Positions 9,057-18,357 of a stretch of 64,000 nt of DNA are shown piece after piece (within the stretch, counting starts at the first letter, position 1; each line of letters starts with the position of its first letter). The notes below the pieces were generated by a model. It was given only the letters and a program-made list of their open reading frames with translations. It ran no database searches and was not told where the DNA came from. This DNA comes from Aurantiacibacter poecillastricola. Its GTDB lineage: Bacteria > Pseudomonadota > Alphaproteobacteria > Sphingomonadales > Sphingomonadaceae. The position numbers and the translations under genes were made by a program. The DNA lies in contig NZ_JAVAMS010000001.1 of the NCBI RefSeq assembly GCF_030730945.1, forward strand, positions 1,116,001-1,180,000, written 5' to 3'.

Positions 9057-9848
9057 ATGAGCGATACTCACGCCAATGCCTCGCCCCTCATGCGACGACT
9101 GATCATCGATCTGGCGATCATGCTGGTGATCGGGGTGGTGCTCGCCCTGCTGGGACCGTTCGGCAGCTTCGGCGACCCGATAGAGGAGCGCCTGGTCTAC
9201 TGGATTGGCCTCGCGCTGGCGGGCTATGCCTTGTACTCGCCGATCAGTGCGGTCGTGGTCCCCTGGGGCAAACGGATGGTCTTTCCCGAATGGGCGGTCT
9301 GGGTGGCTTCTGTGCTGGTCGCCACCGTGCCGATGACAGCTTTCATCTGGATCCTCGGCTTCATTGGCGACGAGCTGCGCTGGCCCCGGCTGGACGAGGC
9401 GCTTTACAGCTATCTGAGGGTTCTGGTGATCGGCGCCGGAATCACTGTCGTCTTCCATATGCTCGATCGCCCGCCCGCGCTGCATCCGGTTCAGAGAAGC
9501 GAGAGCGAAGGCGCTTCACAAGTCGCACCGGGGACACAGCCCCGATTCATCGACCGCCTGTCTGCCGAGATGGGGACGGACCTCATCGCGCTGGAAATGG
9601 AAGACCATTACGTGCGCGCACATACGGCGCTCGGCAGCGAGCTGGTGTTGATGCGCATGCGCGACGCCGTTGCCGAATTAGAGGGGGTTGAGGGCGAGCA
9701 GGTCCACCGCAGCTGGTGGGTCGCACGCGGCGGTGTTGCCGACGTGGTGCGCGACGGGCGCAATGTGCGCCTGCTCCTCGACAACGGGATCGAGGCCCCG
9801 GTCAGCCGCGCCAATGTCTCGCTGCTGAAACAGCGCGGCTGGCTCTAG
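9057..9848 (+). CDS. membrane-bound LytTR-domain transcriptional regulator
   Basis: A 263-residue regulator with four membrane helices in residues ~12-140 and a C-terminal LytTR DNA-binding domain (about 165-262). The LytTR part reads LIALEMEDHYVRAHT, then GSELVLMRMRDAVAEL, VHRSWWVARG and a C-terminal SRANVSLLKQRGWL, as expected for the family. No receiver domain is present, so the membrane part is presumably the sensor. It is divergent from the DUF2306 gene with 162 bases between the starts, suggesting local control. Confidence 0.85.
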   Translation: MSDTHANASPLMRRLIIDLAIMLVIGVVLALLGPFGSFGDPIEERLVYWIGLALAGYALYSPISAVVVPWGKRMVFPEWAVWVASVLVATVPMTAFIWILGFIGDELRWPRLDEALYSYLRVLVIGAGITVVFHMLDRPPALHPVQRSESEGASQVAPGTQPRFIDRLSAEMGTDLIALEMEDHYVRAHTALGSELVLMRMRDAVAELEGVEGEQVHRSWWVARGGVADVVRDGRNVRLLLDNGIEAPVSRANVSLLKQRGWL

Positions 9849-9854
9849 GCTTCG

Positions 9855-11330
9855 TTATACGTCGTCCGCGCTGAAGAAGAAGTCGCGCTTCTCGTGCTGC
9901 ACGCTGATCCAGCGGGTCGTGGTGAAGGCCTCGATCGCCCAGTGCCCGTTGAAACGCCCGATGCCGGAATTCTTCACCCCGCCGAAGGGCGAGAATGGGC
10001 TGTCGTTCACCGGCTGGTCGTTGATGTGACACACGCCAGACTGGATGCGCTTGGCCACTTTCAGCGCGCGCCCCTCGTCTTCGGAGAACACGGCGGCGGA
10101 AAGGCCATAGGTCGTGTCGTTCGCCATGCGCACGGCATCGTCCGCGTCCCTGGCCCGAGCGATGGGAGCGACGGGGCCGAAGATCTCGGTCTTGTTGAGG
10201 CAATTGTCGTCATCGAGGTCGGTGAAGATATGCGGCGGGATCACCAGCCCGTCGGACTCGCCTCCTAGTGCGCAGGTGCCTCCCTGGTCCTTAGCCCTGG
10301 CGATGAGGTCGGTGATCGAATCGAACTGGTCGCGGTTTACGATGGGGCCGATGAAGCACTCGGGATTGTCGCGCTCGCCCACGGGCAGTTTTTTCACCCG
10401 CTCCACGAAAGCTTCCACGAAGCGGTCGTAGAGGCCGTCCTCCACGATGATGCGGTTGGCGATCATGCAGATCTGGCCCTGGTGCATGAACTTGCCCCAA
10501 ACGCTTGCCTCCACCGCATAGTCGAGATCGGCATCGTCGAGCACCACGATGGGCGAGTTGCCGCCCAGCTCCAGCTCGACAGGCTTGATGAGATTGGCAT
10601 CCAGCGCCGCCTTGCCGACGCCCCGGCCAACCTTGGTGGAACCGGTGAAGGAAACGACCGAGGGGATGTCGTGTGAGATCAGCGCATCGCCGATGTCGGA
10701 GCCCGAGCCCGGCAGCACGCTGACGAGGCCTTCTGGCAGGCCCGCTTCCTCGCAGACGGCGGCAAAGATGGTGCCGCCCGTCACGATGGAATCGCTGGCA
10801 GGCTTGATTACTACGGCATTGCCCAGCGAGAGCGCGGGAAAGAGGCTGCGCGCGGTCAGTTGCAGCGGGAAGTTCCACGGACTGATCAGCGCCACCACGC
10901 CCGCGGGCTGGCGGTAAACGCGGCTTTCCTTGCCGGGAATATCCTCCGGCATGATCGCGCCTTCCACCATGAACGGCCAAACACCGCCCTTGCGCGCGAA
11001 ATCGGTGCACAGCATCATCTCGAGCGCGGCCTTCACCTTCGTGCCGCCGACCTCGCGCACGATCCATTCGGCGATCTCGTCCTTGCGCGCGTCCATCACC
11101 TCGGCGATCTTGACCATGGTAGCGGCCCTGGCGGACGGCGGCATCGCACCCCATTCGACCTGCGCTTCGGCGGCTTTCTCGTAAGCTTCGTTCACGTCGT
11201 CCTGCGTGGCGGCAGGCATCTCGAAGATGGTGCTCTCGTCCCACGGACAGATATTGGTGAGGGTGTCTCCGCTGCCCTGGCGCCACTCGCCGCCAACGAA
11301 GATGCGATTGAGGTTTTCGTATTTTGCCAT
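9855..11330 (-). CDS. NAD(P)-dependent aldehyde dehydrogenase
   Basis: Oxidises an aldehyde to its acid. The 491-residue length is normal for the superfamily. Catalytic features are intact: PWN with Asn153 in the oxyanion hole, Lys176 in VVIKPASD, FTGSTKVG near 228, the general-base Glu254 in ELGGNSP, the nucleophile Cys288 in GQICMIANR, and EIFGPVAP near 378. The sequence style is close to benzaldehyde or salicylaldehyde dehydrogenases, but the substrate cannot be assigned. It lies 55 bases downstream of an AsnC-type regulator on the same strand, probably co-transcribed or controlled by it. Confidence 0.88.
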   Translation of the reverse strand: MAKYENLNRIFVGGEWRQGSGDTLTNICPWDESTIFEMPAATQDDVNEAYEKAAEAQVEWGAMPPSARAATMVKIAEVMDARKDEIAEWIVREVGGTKVKAALEMMLCTDFARKGGVWPFMVEGAIMPEDIPGKESRVYRQPAGVVALISPWNFPLQLTARSLFPALSLGNAVVIKPASDSIVTGGTIFAAVCEEAGLPEGLVSVLPGSGSDIGDALISHDIPSVVSFTGSTKVGRGVGKAALDANLIKPVELELGGNSPIVVLDDADLDYAVEASVWGKFMHQGQICMIANRIIVEDGLYDRFVEAFVERVKKLPVGERDNPECFIGPIVNRDQFDSITDLIARAKDQGGTCALGGESDGLVIPPHIFTDLDDDNCLNKTEIFGPVAPIARARDADDAVRMANDTTYGLSAAVFSEDEGRALKVAKRIQSGVCHINDQPVNDSPFSPFGGVKNSGIGRFNGHWAIEAFTTTRWISVQHEKRDFFFSADDV

Positions 11331-11385
11331 GCCTGTGAGAACGGGCGAGCCGGACAGGGGTTTCCGCCCTGCCCGAAAGGACAGG

Positions 11386-11844
11386 CTAGATCGGGATGGC
11401 GTAGTCCACCTTGTGCCGCTTCTTCACGATGTGGCTTTCGAACCGTTGCACCGCAGGCGATTTCTCCAGCACCGCATCGGCAAAGGCGTCGTAATCCGCC
11501 ATGTCGCGCGAGACGACCAGCAGGACGATATCCAGCTCTCCGGCAATATCGAGGATGAGTTGCACGCGCGGCTCCGCGGTCAGGGTACGGCGCAGCTTGC
11601 CGCTTTCCTCGCTCTCGTGGCGCTGGAGATAGACCTTTACCAGGGTGGAGAGGGGATAACCGGACAGTTCGGGAGCGAGGATCGCCACTTCCCGCGCGAT
11701 CGCGCCGCCGGCTCGCAAACGCCGGATGCGCCGGGCTACTACCGAGGGGGAGCGGCCCACCTTTTCCGCCAGCGTATCACCCGTCAGCGAGGCATCGCTT
11801 TGCAGCAAGGCGAGTATCCGGCGGTCGACCTTGTCGAGTTCCAT
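11386..11844 (-). CDS. Lrp/AsnC-family transcriptional regulator
   Basis: A 152-residue DNA-binding protein. The N-terminal winged helix reads LDKVDRRILALLQSDAS and then LAEKVGRSPSVVARRIRRL (residues ~2-45). The C-terminal RAM ligand-binding domain follows (VKVYLQRHESE, LILDIAGELDIVLLVVSRDM, SHIVKKRHKVDYAIPI). Members sense amino acids or small metabolites as oligomers. It lies just upstream of the aldehyde dehydrogenase and divergent from the S41 peptidase with 90 bases between the starts, so it may control either or both. Confidence 0.9.
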   Translation of the reverse strand: MELDKVDRRILALLQSDASLTGDTLAEKVGRSPSVVARRIRRLRAGGAIAREVAILAPELSGYPLSTLVKVYLQRHESEESGKLRRTLTAEPRVQLILDIAGELDIVLLVVSRDMADYDAFADAVLEKSPAVQRFESHIVKKRHKVDYAIPI

Positions 11845-11934
11845 CGCCCGAATTCATAAGCCTTTGCCAGATTCTGGCAAGGCTGCGCCCGTCTTTGCCA
11901 GTATGTTTCACTTCGGCGGCCGTAAATAGGCGCC

Positions 11935-13272
11935 ATGACAACCGTTTACACCACCATCGTCCTCCGTATCGCCCTTGCCCTGCTCGTCGCGGCAGAGGCC
12001 GTGCTGTTTAGCGTCCTCAGCCCCATTTCGGTCCTGGCGCGGGAGGAGGCGCCATTGCAGCCAGAAGCGGTGGTGAAAGAGGTTCGCGCCATCATTGCAG
12101 AGCGCTATGTCCTGCCAGAGCGCCGCCCCATGCTGGACGAGGCGCTTGCCGAAGGACTGGCTTCCGGACGCTATGATGTCGACGATCCCGCGCTGCTTGC
12201 CACCCTGATCGACGCCGATCTGCGGCGTGCGGGGCAGGACAAGCACCTCTATATCTCCTACGATCCGGCAGGTAACGTCGCCATGCGTGCAGGCGCGGAT
12301 GGCGGGTTCGACATGGCGGCCTATGAGGCGCAGGCCCGCGCTGCCAATCACGGCATAGCCGAGTTGCGCATCCTGCCGGGCAATGTCCGCTACCTCGATT
12401 ATCGCGGCTTCGACTGGGTGGGCGAGGAAAGCGGCGCCGCAATCGATGCGGCGATGGCATTCCTGGCAGGCGGCGATGCGGTCATCATCGACCTGCGCCG
12501 CAATGGCGGCGGCAGCCCCGAAGCGGTGCAGCGCATGGTGAGCTACTTCCTCGCTCCCGAAACGCCACTCGTCACCTTCTACATGGAAGGGGAGGCCGAA
12601 CCCGATGCTCCCGCCGCGCTGACCGAGCTTGCAGGGCCGCGCATGATCGGCAAACCGCTCTACGTGCTGACCTCCGGGGGCACGGGTTCGGCGGCGGAGG
12701 AATTTGCGGGGCACGTGGGCGGCTACGAAATCGGCGAGCTGGTGGGAGGCACCACCGCAGGAGCGGGCTTTCGCAACGACATCGTGCCGGTGGGAGACCG
12801 GTTCGCGCTGTCCGTTTCGGTTGGACGCGCCGTACTTGCGTCCACCGACCGCGACTGGGAGGGGGTCGGCATCGAACCCACCATTCCCGCGCCGGTGAGC
12901 GACGCACGCGACATCGCCCATCGCGAGGCGCTGCTCCGCCTTGCCGCGCAGGCAAGCGGCGAGGATCGCGAAGCGATGGAAGACCTTTCCGACAATATTG
13001 CGGCTCTGACAGAGGATCGCAGCCCTGCGCTGGCCCTGTCCGCTTATGCGGGCACCTATGGCGACCGCGCGATCGCCGAGGAGGACGGTGCGCTGGTCTA
13101 TCGCCGCGAAGGCCGGCTTGCAGAACCGCTTGTTGCGCTGGGCGGTAATCGCTTCGCATGGCGCAGCGATCCTTCGCGGATTGTCGATTTCGACGTGGAA
13201 GAGGAAGCACCCGTTTCAATGGCGCTCGGCACGATCAGGGAGCCTGCCCGCTCACGCTATTCGCGCCGGTAG
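11935..13272 (+). CDS. secreted S41-family serine peptidase
   Basis: A 445-residue exported protein with an N-terminal signal or anchor (residues ~8-36). It follows the IRBP/C-terminal-processing peptidase pattern: an alpha-helical N-terminal region, a strand region LRILPGNVRYLDYRGF near 145, DLRRNGGGSPEAV near 187, and the active-site block TSGGTGSAAEEFAGH with Ser252 as the probable nucleophile. The C-terminal ~90 residues look like a beta-rich extension common in these sphingomonad proteins. No PDZ domain is evident. It ends just before a bidirectional terminator shared with katG. Confidence 0.85.
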   Translation: MTTVYTTIVLRIALALLVAAEAVLFSVLSPISVLAREEAPLQPEAVVKEVRAIIAERYVLPERRPMLDEALAEGLASGRYDVDDPALLATLIDADLRRAGQDKHLYISYDPAGNVAMRAGADGGFDMAAYEAQARAANHGIAELRILPGNVRYLDYRGFDWVGEESGAAIDAAMAFLAGGDAVIIDLRRNGGGSPEAVQRMVSYFLAPETPLVTFYMEGEAEPDAPAALTELAGPRMIGKPLYVLTSGGTGSAAEEFAGHVGGYEIGELVGGTTAGAGFRNDIVPVGDRFALSVSVGRAVLASTDRDWEGVGIEPTIPAPVSDARDIAHREALLRLAAQASGEDREAMEDLSDNIAALTEDRSPALALSAYAGTYGDRAIAEEDGALVYRREGRLAEPLVALGGNRFAWRSDPSRIVDFDVEEEAPVSMALGTIREPARSRYSRR

Positions 13273-13282
13273 GCGGTACGAA

Positions 13283-13312
13283 AAAGGCCCCGGCATCGCT
13301 GCCGGGGCCTTT
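13283..13312. terminator. bidirectional Rho-independent terminator between the S41 peptidase and katG
   Basis: A perfect 12-base stem, AAAGGCCCCGGC with its complement, and a six-base loop ATCGCT. On the minus strand the stem runs into TTTTTCG, a good terminator for katG; on the plus strand it runs into TTTCCTT for the peptidase gene. It lies between the two convergent stop codons. Confidence 0.85.
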
Positions 13313-13353
13313 CCTTGCCGCCTTCAGGGGGGATGGCGGCGGGGGGTTTCGTC

Positions 13354-15573
13354 TTATTTGTGGTACTTGGCATAGCGCAGATCGAAGCGATCCGCATCCA
13401 TGACCTTGGTCCATGCAGCAATAAAGGTGTCGATAAACCTCTGTTCTCCGCCGTCTTCCGCGAACACTTCGGCCACGGCGCGCAGCTGCGAGTTCGAACC
13501 GAAGACGAGGTCGGTGCGCGTAGCGTTCCACTTGTGCTCGCCGCTCTTGCGGTCGGTCCCGGTGAACTCCTCGTCGCCGCTCTCGTCCACCACTTCCCAC
13601 TTCGTGTCCATGGTGAGGAGGTTGGTGAAGAAGTCGTTCGAGAGCACACCGGGGCGGTCGGTCAGAACGCCGATGGAATTGCCGTGCTTGGCATGCTTGC
13701 TGACAGCGCCCAGCGCCCGCATCCCGCCGACCAGCGCGGTCATCTCGGGGATCGAGAGGCCGAGCAGGTGCGCGCGGTCGACCAGCATGTCCTCGGTCTT
13801 CACGCTCGCCTTGGTCTTCAGGTAGTTGCGGAAGCCGTCGGCAAAGGGCTCGAGCGGCTCGAAGCTCTCGGCATCGGTATGCTCATCGCCCGCGTCGCCG
13901 CGACCCGTCGTAACATTAACGCTGACCGAATGGCCGCCGTCCTTCGCCGCCTTCTCGATCGCCGCGGCGCCTGCCAGCACGATGGCATCGGCCATGGAGA
14001 GGTTGCCGCGGATCTCGTCCAGCTTGGAGAGGACCTTGGACAGTTCCTCGGGATCGTTCACCGCCCAGTCCTTCTGCGGAGCCAGGCGCACGCGCGCGCC
14101 ATTGGCACCGCCGCGATGGTCCGAATTGCGATAGGTCGAGGCCGAGGCCCAGGCCGCTTTCACCAGTTCGGAAACGGTGAGCCCGCTATCGAGCACCTTG
14201 CTCTTGAAGCTCGACACATCGCTGTCCGAAGGCTGCGTCCCGGCAGGCGTCGGGTCCTGCCAGATCAGGTCCTCCTCGGGAACCTCACCGCCGATATAGC
14301 GGGCCTTGGGCCCCATGTCGCGGTGGGTCAGCTTGAACCAGGCGCGGGCGAAGGCATCGTCCAGCGCCGACTGGTCGTTGAGGAAACGCTCGGAGATCTT
14401 GCGATATTCCGGGTCGCGCTTCAGCGCCATGTCCGCCGTCGTCATGATGGTGGGCACTTTCTTCGACGGATCGCGCGCATCGGGAGCCATGTCTTCCGGA
14501 TCGGGATTGATCGGCGTCCACTGATAGGCGCCCGCCGGGCTCTTCACGAGCTCGTACTCGTACTTGAAAAGCAGGCGGAAATAGTCGTTGCCCCACTGCG
14601 TCGGGTTCGGGGTCCACGCGCCCTCGATGCCCGAGGTGGTGATATGGCCCTGCTCGATTTGCTCCGGATTGGTGGCCCAGCCGAAGCCCTGCAGTGCAAG
14701 GTGTTCGCTTTCGGGCGCTGCGGATAGCTGGTCCGCCGGGACTGCGCCGTGGCACTTGCCGAACGCATGGCCGCCCGCGGTCAGCGCGACGGTTTCCTCG
14801 TCGTTCATGGCCATGCGGGAGAAGGTCTCGCGCATGTCGCGGGCCATGCCTTCGGCGTCGTGCGGATTGCCGCCGGGCCCTTCGGGATTGACGTAGATGA
14901 GGCCCATCTGGATCGCTGCAAGCGGGTTTTCGAGAGCCTTGCCCTCATCGGGAATGATGCGCGTGGGAACGCCTTCATTCACCCACTCGTCTTCCGTGCC
15001 CCAGTAGACGGTCTCGGGCTCGAACACGTCGGCACGGCCGCCACCGAAGCCGAAGACCGGTCCGCCCATGCTCTCGATGGCGACATTGCCGGTGAGCACG
15101 AACAGGTCCGCCCAGCTGACATTCTTGCCGTATTTCTGCTTGATCGGCCAAAGCAGGCGGCGCGCCTTGTCGAGATTGCCGTTGTCGGGCCAGCTATTGA
15201 GCGGCGCAAAACGCTGCTGGCCGCTCGACGCACCGCCACGCCCGTCGCCCGTGCGATAGGTGCCGGCTGCGTGCCACGCCATGCGGATGAAGAAGGGGCC
15301 GTAATGGCCATAGTCGGCAGGCCACCACTCCTGGCTATCGGTCATCAGGGCCTTGATGTCAGCCTTCAGGCCCTCGTAGTCGACGGTGTTGAAGGCTTCG
15401 GCATAGTCGAAGTCGGCGTCATACGGGCTGGCGCGGCGGCCATCTTCCTTGAGAATGCCGAGTTCGAGCTGGTCGGGCCACCAGTCCTTGTTGGTGCGGC
15501 CGAACAGGCTGCGCGTGCCGCCATCGCCGTGGAAGGGGCAACCACCGGAAATCGAACCAGTCTTGGCGTCCAT
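13354..15573 (-). CDS. katG: catalase-peroxidase
   Basis: Bifunctional haem enzyme that removes hydrogen peroxide. The 739-residue length is typical of the duplicated KatG family. Visible active-site elements: distal Arg97, Trp100 and His101 in [12 protein letters not shown]; Tyr227 in [11 protein letters not shown] and Met254 in RMAMND, which with Trp100 should form the Met-Tyr-Trp cross-link needed for catalase activity; and the proximal haem ligand His269 in [10 protein letters not shown]. The C-terminal pseudo-domain starts near residue 440. An imperfect palindrome 68-97 bases upstream may be a peroxide-regulator site, and ahpF and ahpC lie next to it on the same strand. Confidence 0.97.
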   Translation of the reverse strand: MDAKTGSISGGCPFHGDGGTRSLFGRTNKDWWPDQLELGILKEDGRRASPYDADFDYAEAFNTVDYEGLKADIKALMTDSQEWWPADYGHYGPFFIRMAWHAAGTYRTGDGRGGASSGQQRFAPLNSWPDNGNLDKARRLLWPIKQKYGKNVSWADLFVLTGNVAIESMGGPVFGFGGGRADVFEPETVYWGTEDEWVNEGVPTRIIPDEGKALENPLAAIQMGLIYVNPEGPGGNPHDAEGMARDMRETFSRMAMNDEETVALTAGGHAFGKCHGAVPADQLSAAPESEHLALQGFGWATNPEQIEQGHITTSGIEGAWTPNPTQWGNDYFRLLFKYEYELVKSPAGAYQWTPINPDPEDMAPDARDPSKKVPTIMTTADMALKRDPEYRKISERFLNDQSALDDAFARAWFKLTHRDMGPKARYIGGEVPEEDLIWQDPTPAGTQPSDSDVSSFKSKVLDSGLTVSELVKAAWASASTYRNSDHRGGANGARVRLAPQKDWAVNDPEELSKVLSKLDEIRGNLSMADAIVLAGAAAIEKAAKDGGHSVSVNVTTGRGDAGDEHTDAESFEPLEPFADGFRNYLKTKASVKTEDMLVDRAHLLGLSIPEMTALVGGMRALGAVSKHAKHGNSIGVLTDRPGVLSNDFFTNLLTMDTKWEVVDESGDEEFTGTDRKSGEHKWNATRTDLVFGSNSQLRAVAEVFAEDGGEQRFIDTFIAAWTKVMDADRFDLRYAKYHK

Positions 15574-15640
15574 AATTCTCTCCTCTCGCTGAATATCGAC
15601 TCAATAACGAGAGTAGGATGGGCTCGATCCTGTAATTCGT

Positions 15641-15670
15641 CCAATCGATAAGTTGGTATTTATTGATCGG
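15641..15670 (-). promoter_or_regulatory. imperfect palindrome upstream of katG, candidate OxyR-like operator
   Basis: CCAATCGATAA (15641-15651) and TTATTGATCGG (15660-15670) form 11-base arms with nine of eleven complementary positions around an eight-base centre. It is A/T-rich against the background and sits 68-97 bases before the katG start, a sensible place for a LysR-type activator such as OxyR. No regulator gene is in the window, so the assignment is inference. Confidence 0.35.
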
Positions 15671-15721
15671 ATTACCCGCTCTATCGGCAGCCCGTTCGCG
15701 AGGGGGGACAGAACGAAAAGA

Positions 15722-15748
15722 CCCGGCGCTGCGTGTTGCAGCGCCGGG
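15722..15748 (-). terminator. Rho-independent terminator after ahpF
   Basis: An 11-base perfect stem, CCCGGCGCTGC against GCAGCGCCGGG, with a five-base loop GTGTT. Read on the minus strand it is followed by CTTTTCG, giving a short T-rich tract. It lies 28 bases after the ahpF stop and separates ahpCF from katG. Confidence 0.8.
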
Positions 15749-15775
15749 CCTGGAATGGGGTCGCCTTGTGGCAGC

Positions 15776-17368
15776 CTATGCAGCGGCGGCGATGTCCTCG
15801 GCAGCTTCGTTGCGGATCAGGTAATCGAAGGCAGAGAGCGCGGCCTTGGAGCCTGCGCCCATCGCCACCACGATCTGCTTGTAGGGCACGGTGGTGCAAT
15901 CGCCTGCCGCAAACACGCCGGGCAGGTTGGTCGCGCCGTGGCTGTCGATCTCCACCTCGCCATATTGGGAGAGGGCGATGCCGCTGTCCTTCAGCCACTC
16001 GGTATTGGGAACGAGGCCGATCTGCACGAACACGCCTTCCAACTCGACATCATGCTCCTCGTTCGAGGCGCGATCCTTGTAGCGGAGGCCGTTCACGCGG
16101 TTGCCGTCGCCGGTGATCTCGGTGGTCTGCGCGTTCACGAGGATGTCGACGTTCTTCATGGAGCGCAGCTTGTCCTGCAGCACCTGGTCGGCTCGCAGTT
16201 TCGTGTCGAACTCCACCAGCGTGACATGTCCGACGATGCCGGCAAGGTCGATCGCCGCCTCGACGCCCGAATTGCCGCCGCCGATTACGGCAACGCGCTT
16301 ACCCTTGAACAGCGGTCCGTCGCAGTGCGGGCAATAGGCCACGCCCTTGTTGCGATAGTCCTGCTCGCCCGGCACGCCCAGCGCGCGCCAGCGGGCACCG
16401 GTGGAGAGGATAAGGCTGCGCGCCTTCAGCACCGCGCCGTTCTCGAGATGCAGTTCGTGCATGCCACCGGGCTTCTCGGCGGGCACCAGCTTCTTCGCGG
16501 TGGCGAGGTTCATGAGGTCGATGGCGTCCTGCGCCTTCACCTGCCGTTCCAGGTCGGCGGTGAGCTTCGGGCCTTCGGTATACTCGGTGCCGGGCAGGTT
16601 CTCGATACCCAGCGTATCGTTCAGCTGGCCGCCGAAGCGCTCTGCCGCGATACCGGTGCGAAAGCCCTTGCGCGCGGTGTAGATGGAGGCTGCCACGCCG
16701 CCGGGGCCACCGCCCACCACTAGCACCTCGAACGGGTCCTTGGCGGAAAGCTTCTCGGCGGCCTTGTCGCTGGCGCCGGTGTCGACCTTGGCGAGCACTT
16801 CCTCGAGGCTCATCTTGCCGTTGTAGAACGGTTCGCCGTTCAGGAAGGTGGCGGGCACGGCCATCACGTCGCGGCTGTCTACCTCGTCCTTGAACGTGCC
16901 GCCTTCGATCAGCGTGGCGGTGATGCGCGGGTTGACCAGCGCCATCAGGGTGAGGGCCTGCACCACGTCCGGGCAATTGTGGCAGGAGAGGGAGAAATAC
17001 ATCTCGAACTCGAGGTCTTCCTCCAGCGCGGCGATCTGGTCGAGCACGTCCTGCTCCACCTTGGGCGGATGGCCACCGGCCCACAGCAGGGCCAGCACCA
17101 GCGAGGTGAATTCGTGCCCCATCGGCAGGCCGGCGAAACGCACCCACTTGGTGGCGTCGCTGCCGCGGCGGATGATGAAGCTGGGGCGACGCGCATCGTC
17201 GCCGTCGAACGCGGCGGAAACCTTGTCGCTGAGCGCGGAAATCTCTTCCAGCAGCTCGCGCGTCTGGGCGGATTTCTCATCGTCGCCCAGCGAGGCCACG
17301 AGTTCGATTGGTTCGCGCAAATTCTCAAGATAGGCCTTGAGCTGCTGCGTCATGTTGGCATCGAGCAT
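15776..17368 (-). CDS. ahpF: alkyl hydroperoxide reductase subunit F (AhpC reductase)
   Basis: Flavoprotein that passes electrons from NADH to AhpC. The 530-residue chain has the N-terminal double thioredoxin fold with redox pair Cys129/Cys132 ([11 protein letters not shown]) and a thioredoxin-reductase-like module with FAD motif [11 protein letters not shown] near 217, the active disulfide Cys346/Cys349 ([12 protein letters not shown]), NAD motif [12 protein letters not shown], and [15 protein letters not shown] near the end. It is 159 bases downstream of ahpC, with strong hairpins between that may lower its expression relative to ahpC. Confidence 0.96.
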   Translation of the reverse strand: MLDANMTQQLKAYLENLREPIELVASLGDDEKSAQTRELLEEISALSDKVSAAFDGDDARRPSFIIRRGSDATKWVRFAGLPMGHEFTSLVLALLWAGGHPPKVEQDVLDQIAALEEDLEFEMYFSLSCHNCPDVVQALTLMALVNPRITATLIEGGTFKDEVDSRDVMAVPATFLNGEPFYNGKMSLEEVLAKVDTGASDKAAEKLSAKDPFEVLVVGGGPGGVAASIYTARKGFRTGIAAERFGGQLNDTLGIENLPGTEYTEGPKLTADLERQVKAQDAIDLMNLATAKKLVPAEKPGGMHELHLENGAVLKARSLILSTGARWRALGVPGEQDYRNKGVAYCPHCDGPLFKGKRVAVIGGGNSGVEAAIDLAGIVGHVTLVEFDTKLRADQVLQDKLRSMKNVDILVNAQTTEITGDGNRVNGLRYKDRASNEEHDVELEGVFVQIGLVPNTEWLKDSGIALSQYGEVEIDSHGATNLPGVFAAGDCTTVPYKQIVVAMGAGSKAALSAFDYLIRNEAAEDIAAAA

Positions 17369-17401
17369 GGTTGTCTCCTCAAGAGGGCGGAAAAACAGAG
17401 T

Positions 17402-17481
17402 GAGGCCCGGGGCAGGGGGGGAGGGGGGAGAGTGCCCCGGGCCTCTTCGCGACCCGGCCCGGCATGGGAGCCGGGCCCGGG
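17402..17481 (-). terminator. tandem GC hairpins between ahpC and ahpF, probable attenuator or mRNA-processing element
   Basis: First hairpin: a 12-base perfect stem, GAGGCCCGGGGC (17402-17413) with its complement at 17434-17445, enclosing a purine-rich 20-base loop. Second hairpin: GCCCGGC (17457-17463) with GCCGGGC (17470-17476), extendable with one bulge. Neither has a strong T run on the minus strand, so complete termination is unlikely. Partial termination or 3'-end stabilisation of an abundant ahpC message is the likely role. Confidence 0.5.
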
Positions 17482-17527
17482 ACGGATCGCGGCGGCCCTG
17501 TTGGCCGCTCGCGAAGTCGGATGAAGC

Positions 17528-18094
17528 TTAGATCTTGCCGACGAGGTCGAGCGAGGGCGCCAGCGTGTCGGAGCCTTCTTCCCATGCGGCAGGGCACACC
17601 TGGCCGGGGTTCTCGCGGACATACTGCGCGGCCTTGATCTTGCGCGTCAGTTCGTTGGCATTGCGGCCCACGCCTTCGCAGGTCTGCTCCATGATCTGGA
17701 TCACGCCATCGGGATCGACGACGAAGGTGGCACGGTCGGCAAGGCCCATTTCCTCGCGCAGGACGTCGAAGTTCTTCGAGATCGTGTGCAGCTGGTCACC
17801 CAGGAACGGGAACTTCAGCTTGCCGATACGCTCGGACGTATCGTGCCAGGCCTTGTGGCTGAAATGCGTGTCGGTGGAGACGGCATAGACCTCGACGCCC
17901 ATCTGCTGGAGCATCTCGTACTTCTCGCCCATGTCTTCCAGTTCCGTCGGGCAGACGAAAGTGAAGTCGGCGGGATAGAAGAAGAAGACGGCCCACTTGC
18001 CCTTCACGTCCTCGTCGGTGACCTCGAAGAAGTCTTCGCCGGCCTTGAATGCAGTGGCCTTGAACGGTTTGATCTGGCTTCCGATGATACCCAT
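17528..18094 (-). CDS. ahpC: alkyl hydroperoxide reductase subunit C (2-Cys peroxiredoxin)
   Basis: Peroxiredoxin that reduces hydrogen peroxide and organic hydroperoxides. The start at 18094 ([11 protein letters not shown]) gives the classic 188-residue AhpC and has an AGAAGGACC ribosome site upstream; an in-frame start at 18142 adds 16 residues and looks wrong. The peroxidatic Cys48 is in [11 protein letters not shown] and the resolving Cys167 in GQVCPAAW. The C-terminus is complete. It is the first gene of the ahpC-ahpF pair. Confidence 0.96.
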   Translation of the reverse strand: MGIIGSQIKPFKATAFKAGEDFFEVTDEDVKGKWAVFFFYPADFTFVCPTELEDMGEKYEMLQQMGVEVYAVSTDTHFSHKAWHDTSERIGKLKFPFLGDQLHTISKNFDVLREEMGLADRATFVVDPDGVIQIMEQTCEGVGRNANELTRKIKAAQYVRENPGQVCPAAWEEGSDTLAPSLDLVGKI

Positions 18095-18357
18095 GGTTGT
18101 GGTCCTTCTGGTTGGTGTGCGTTTGAATTGGCAACGATGCATCTAGGTATTGGTGCAATGCAGAAAAGCGATTTTGTGCGATTGCTAACATCGGAATAAT
18201 CGATCACAGGTGAGCAAGTTTCGATAACTGCAACAGGTGTTGCGTTTTCCGGCACAGCTGGCGAACGACGCACGTGGCCAGACTATTGTTGCAACTCGTT
18301 TGCAATAGGGTAAACCGCCACACCTCGATCCAGGGTTCACTTAGAAAGGTTCACATC
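18095..18357. promoter_or_regulatory. divergent control region between ahpC and the helix-hairpin-helix lipoprotein gene
   Basis: The region holds several symmetric elements. CGATT and AATCG arms flank 18179-18202. GCAAC-AGGT-GTTGC lies at 18230-18243. CTATTG-N14-CAATAG lies at 18283-18308 and contains two TTGCAA hexamers 11 bases apart. Such paired sites suit dimeric regulators acting in both directions. No -35/-10 pair was clear enough to call. Confidence 0.35.
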
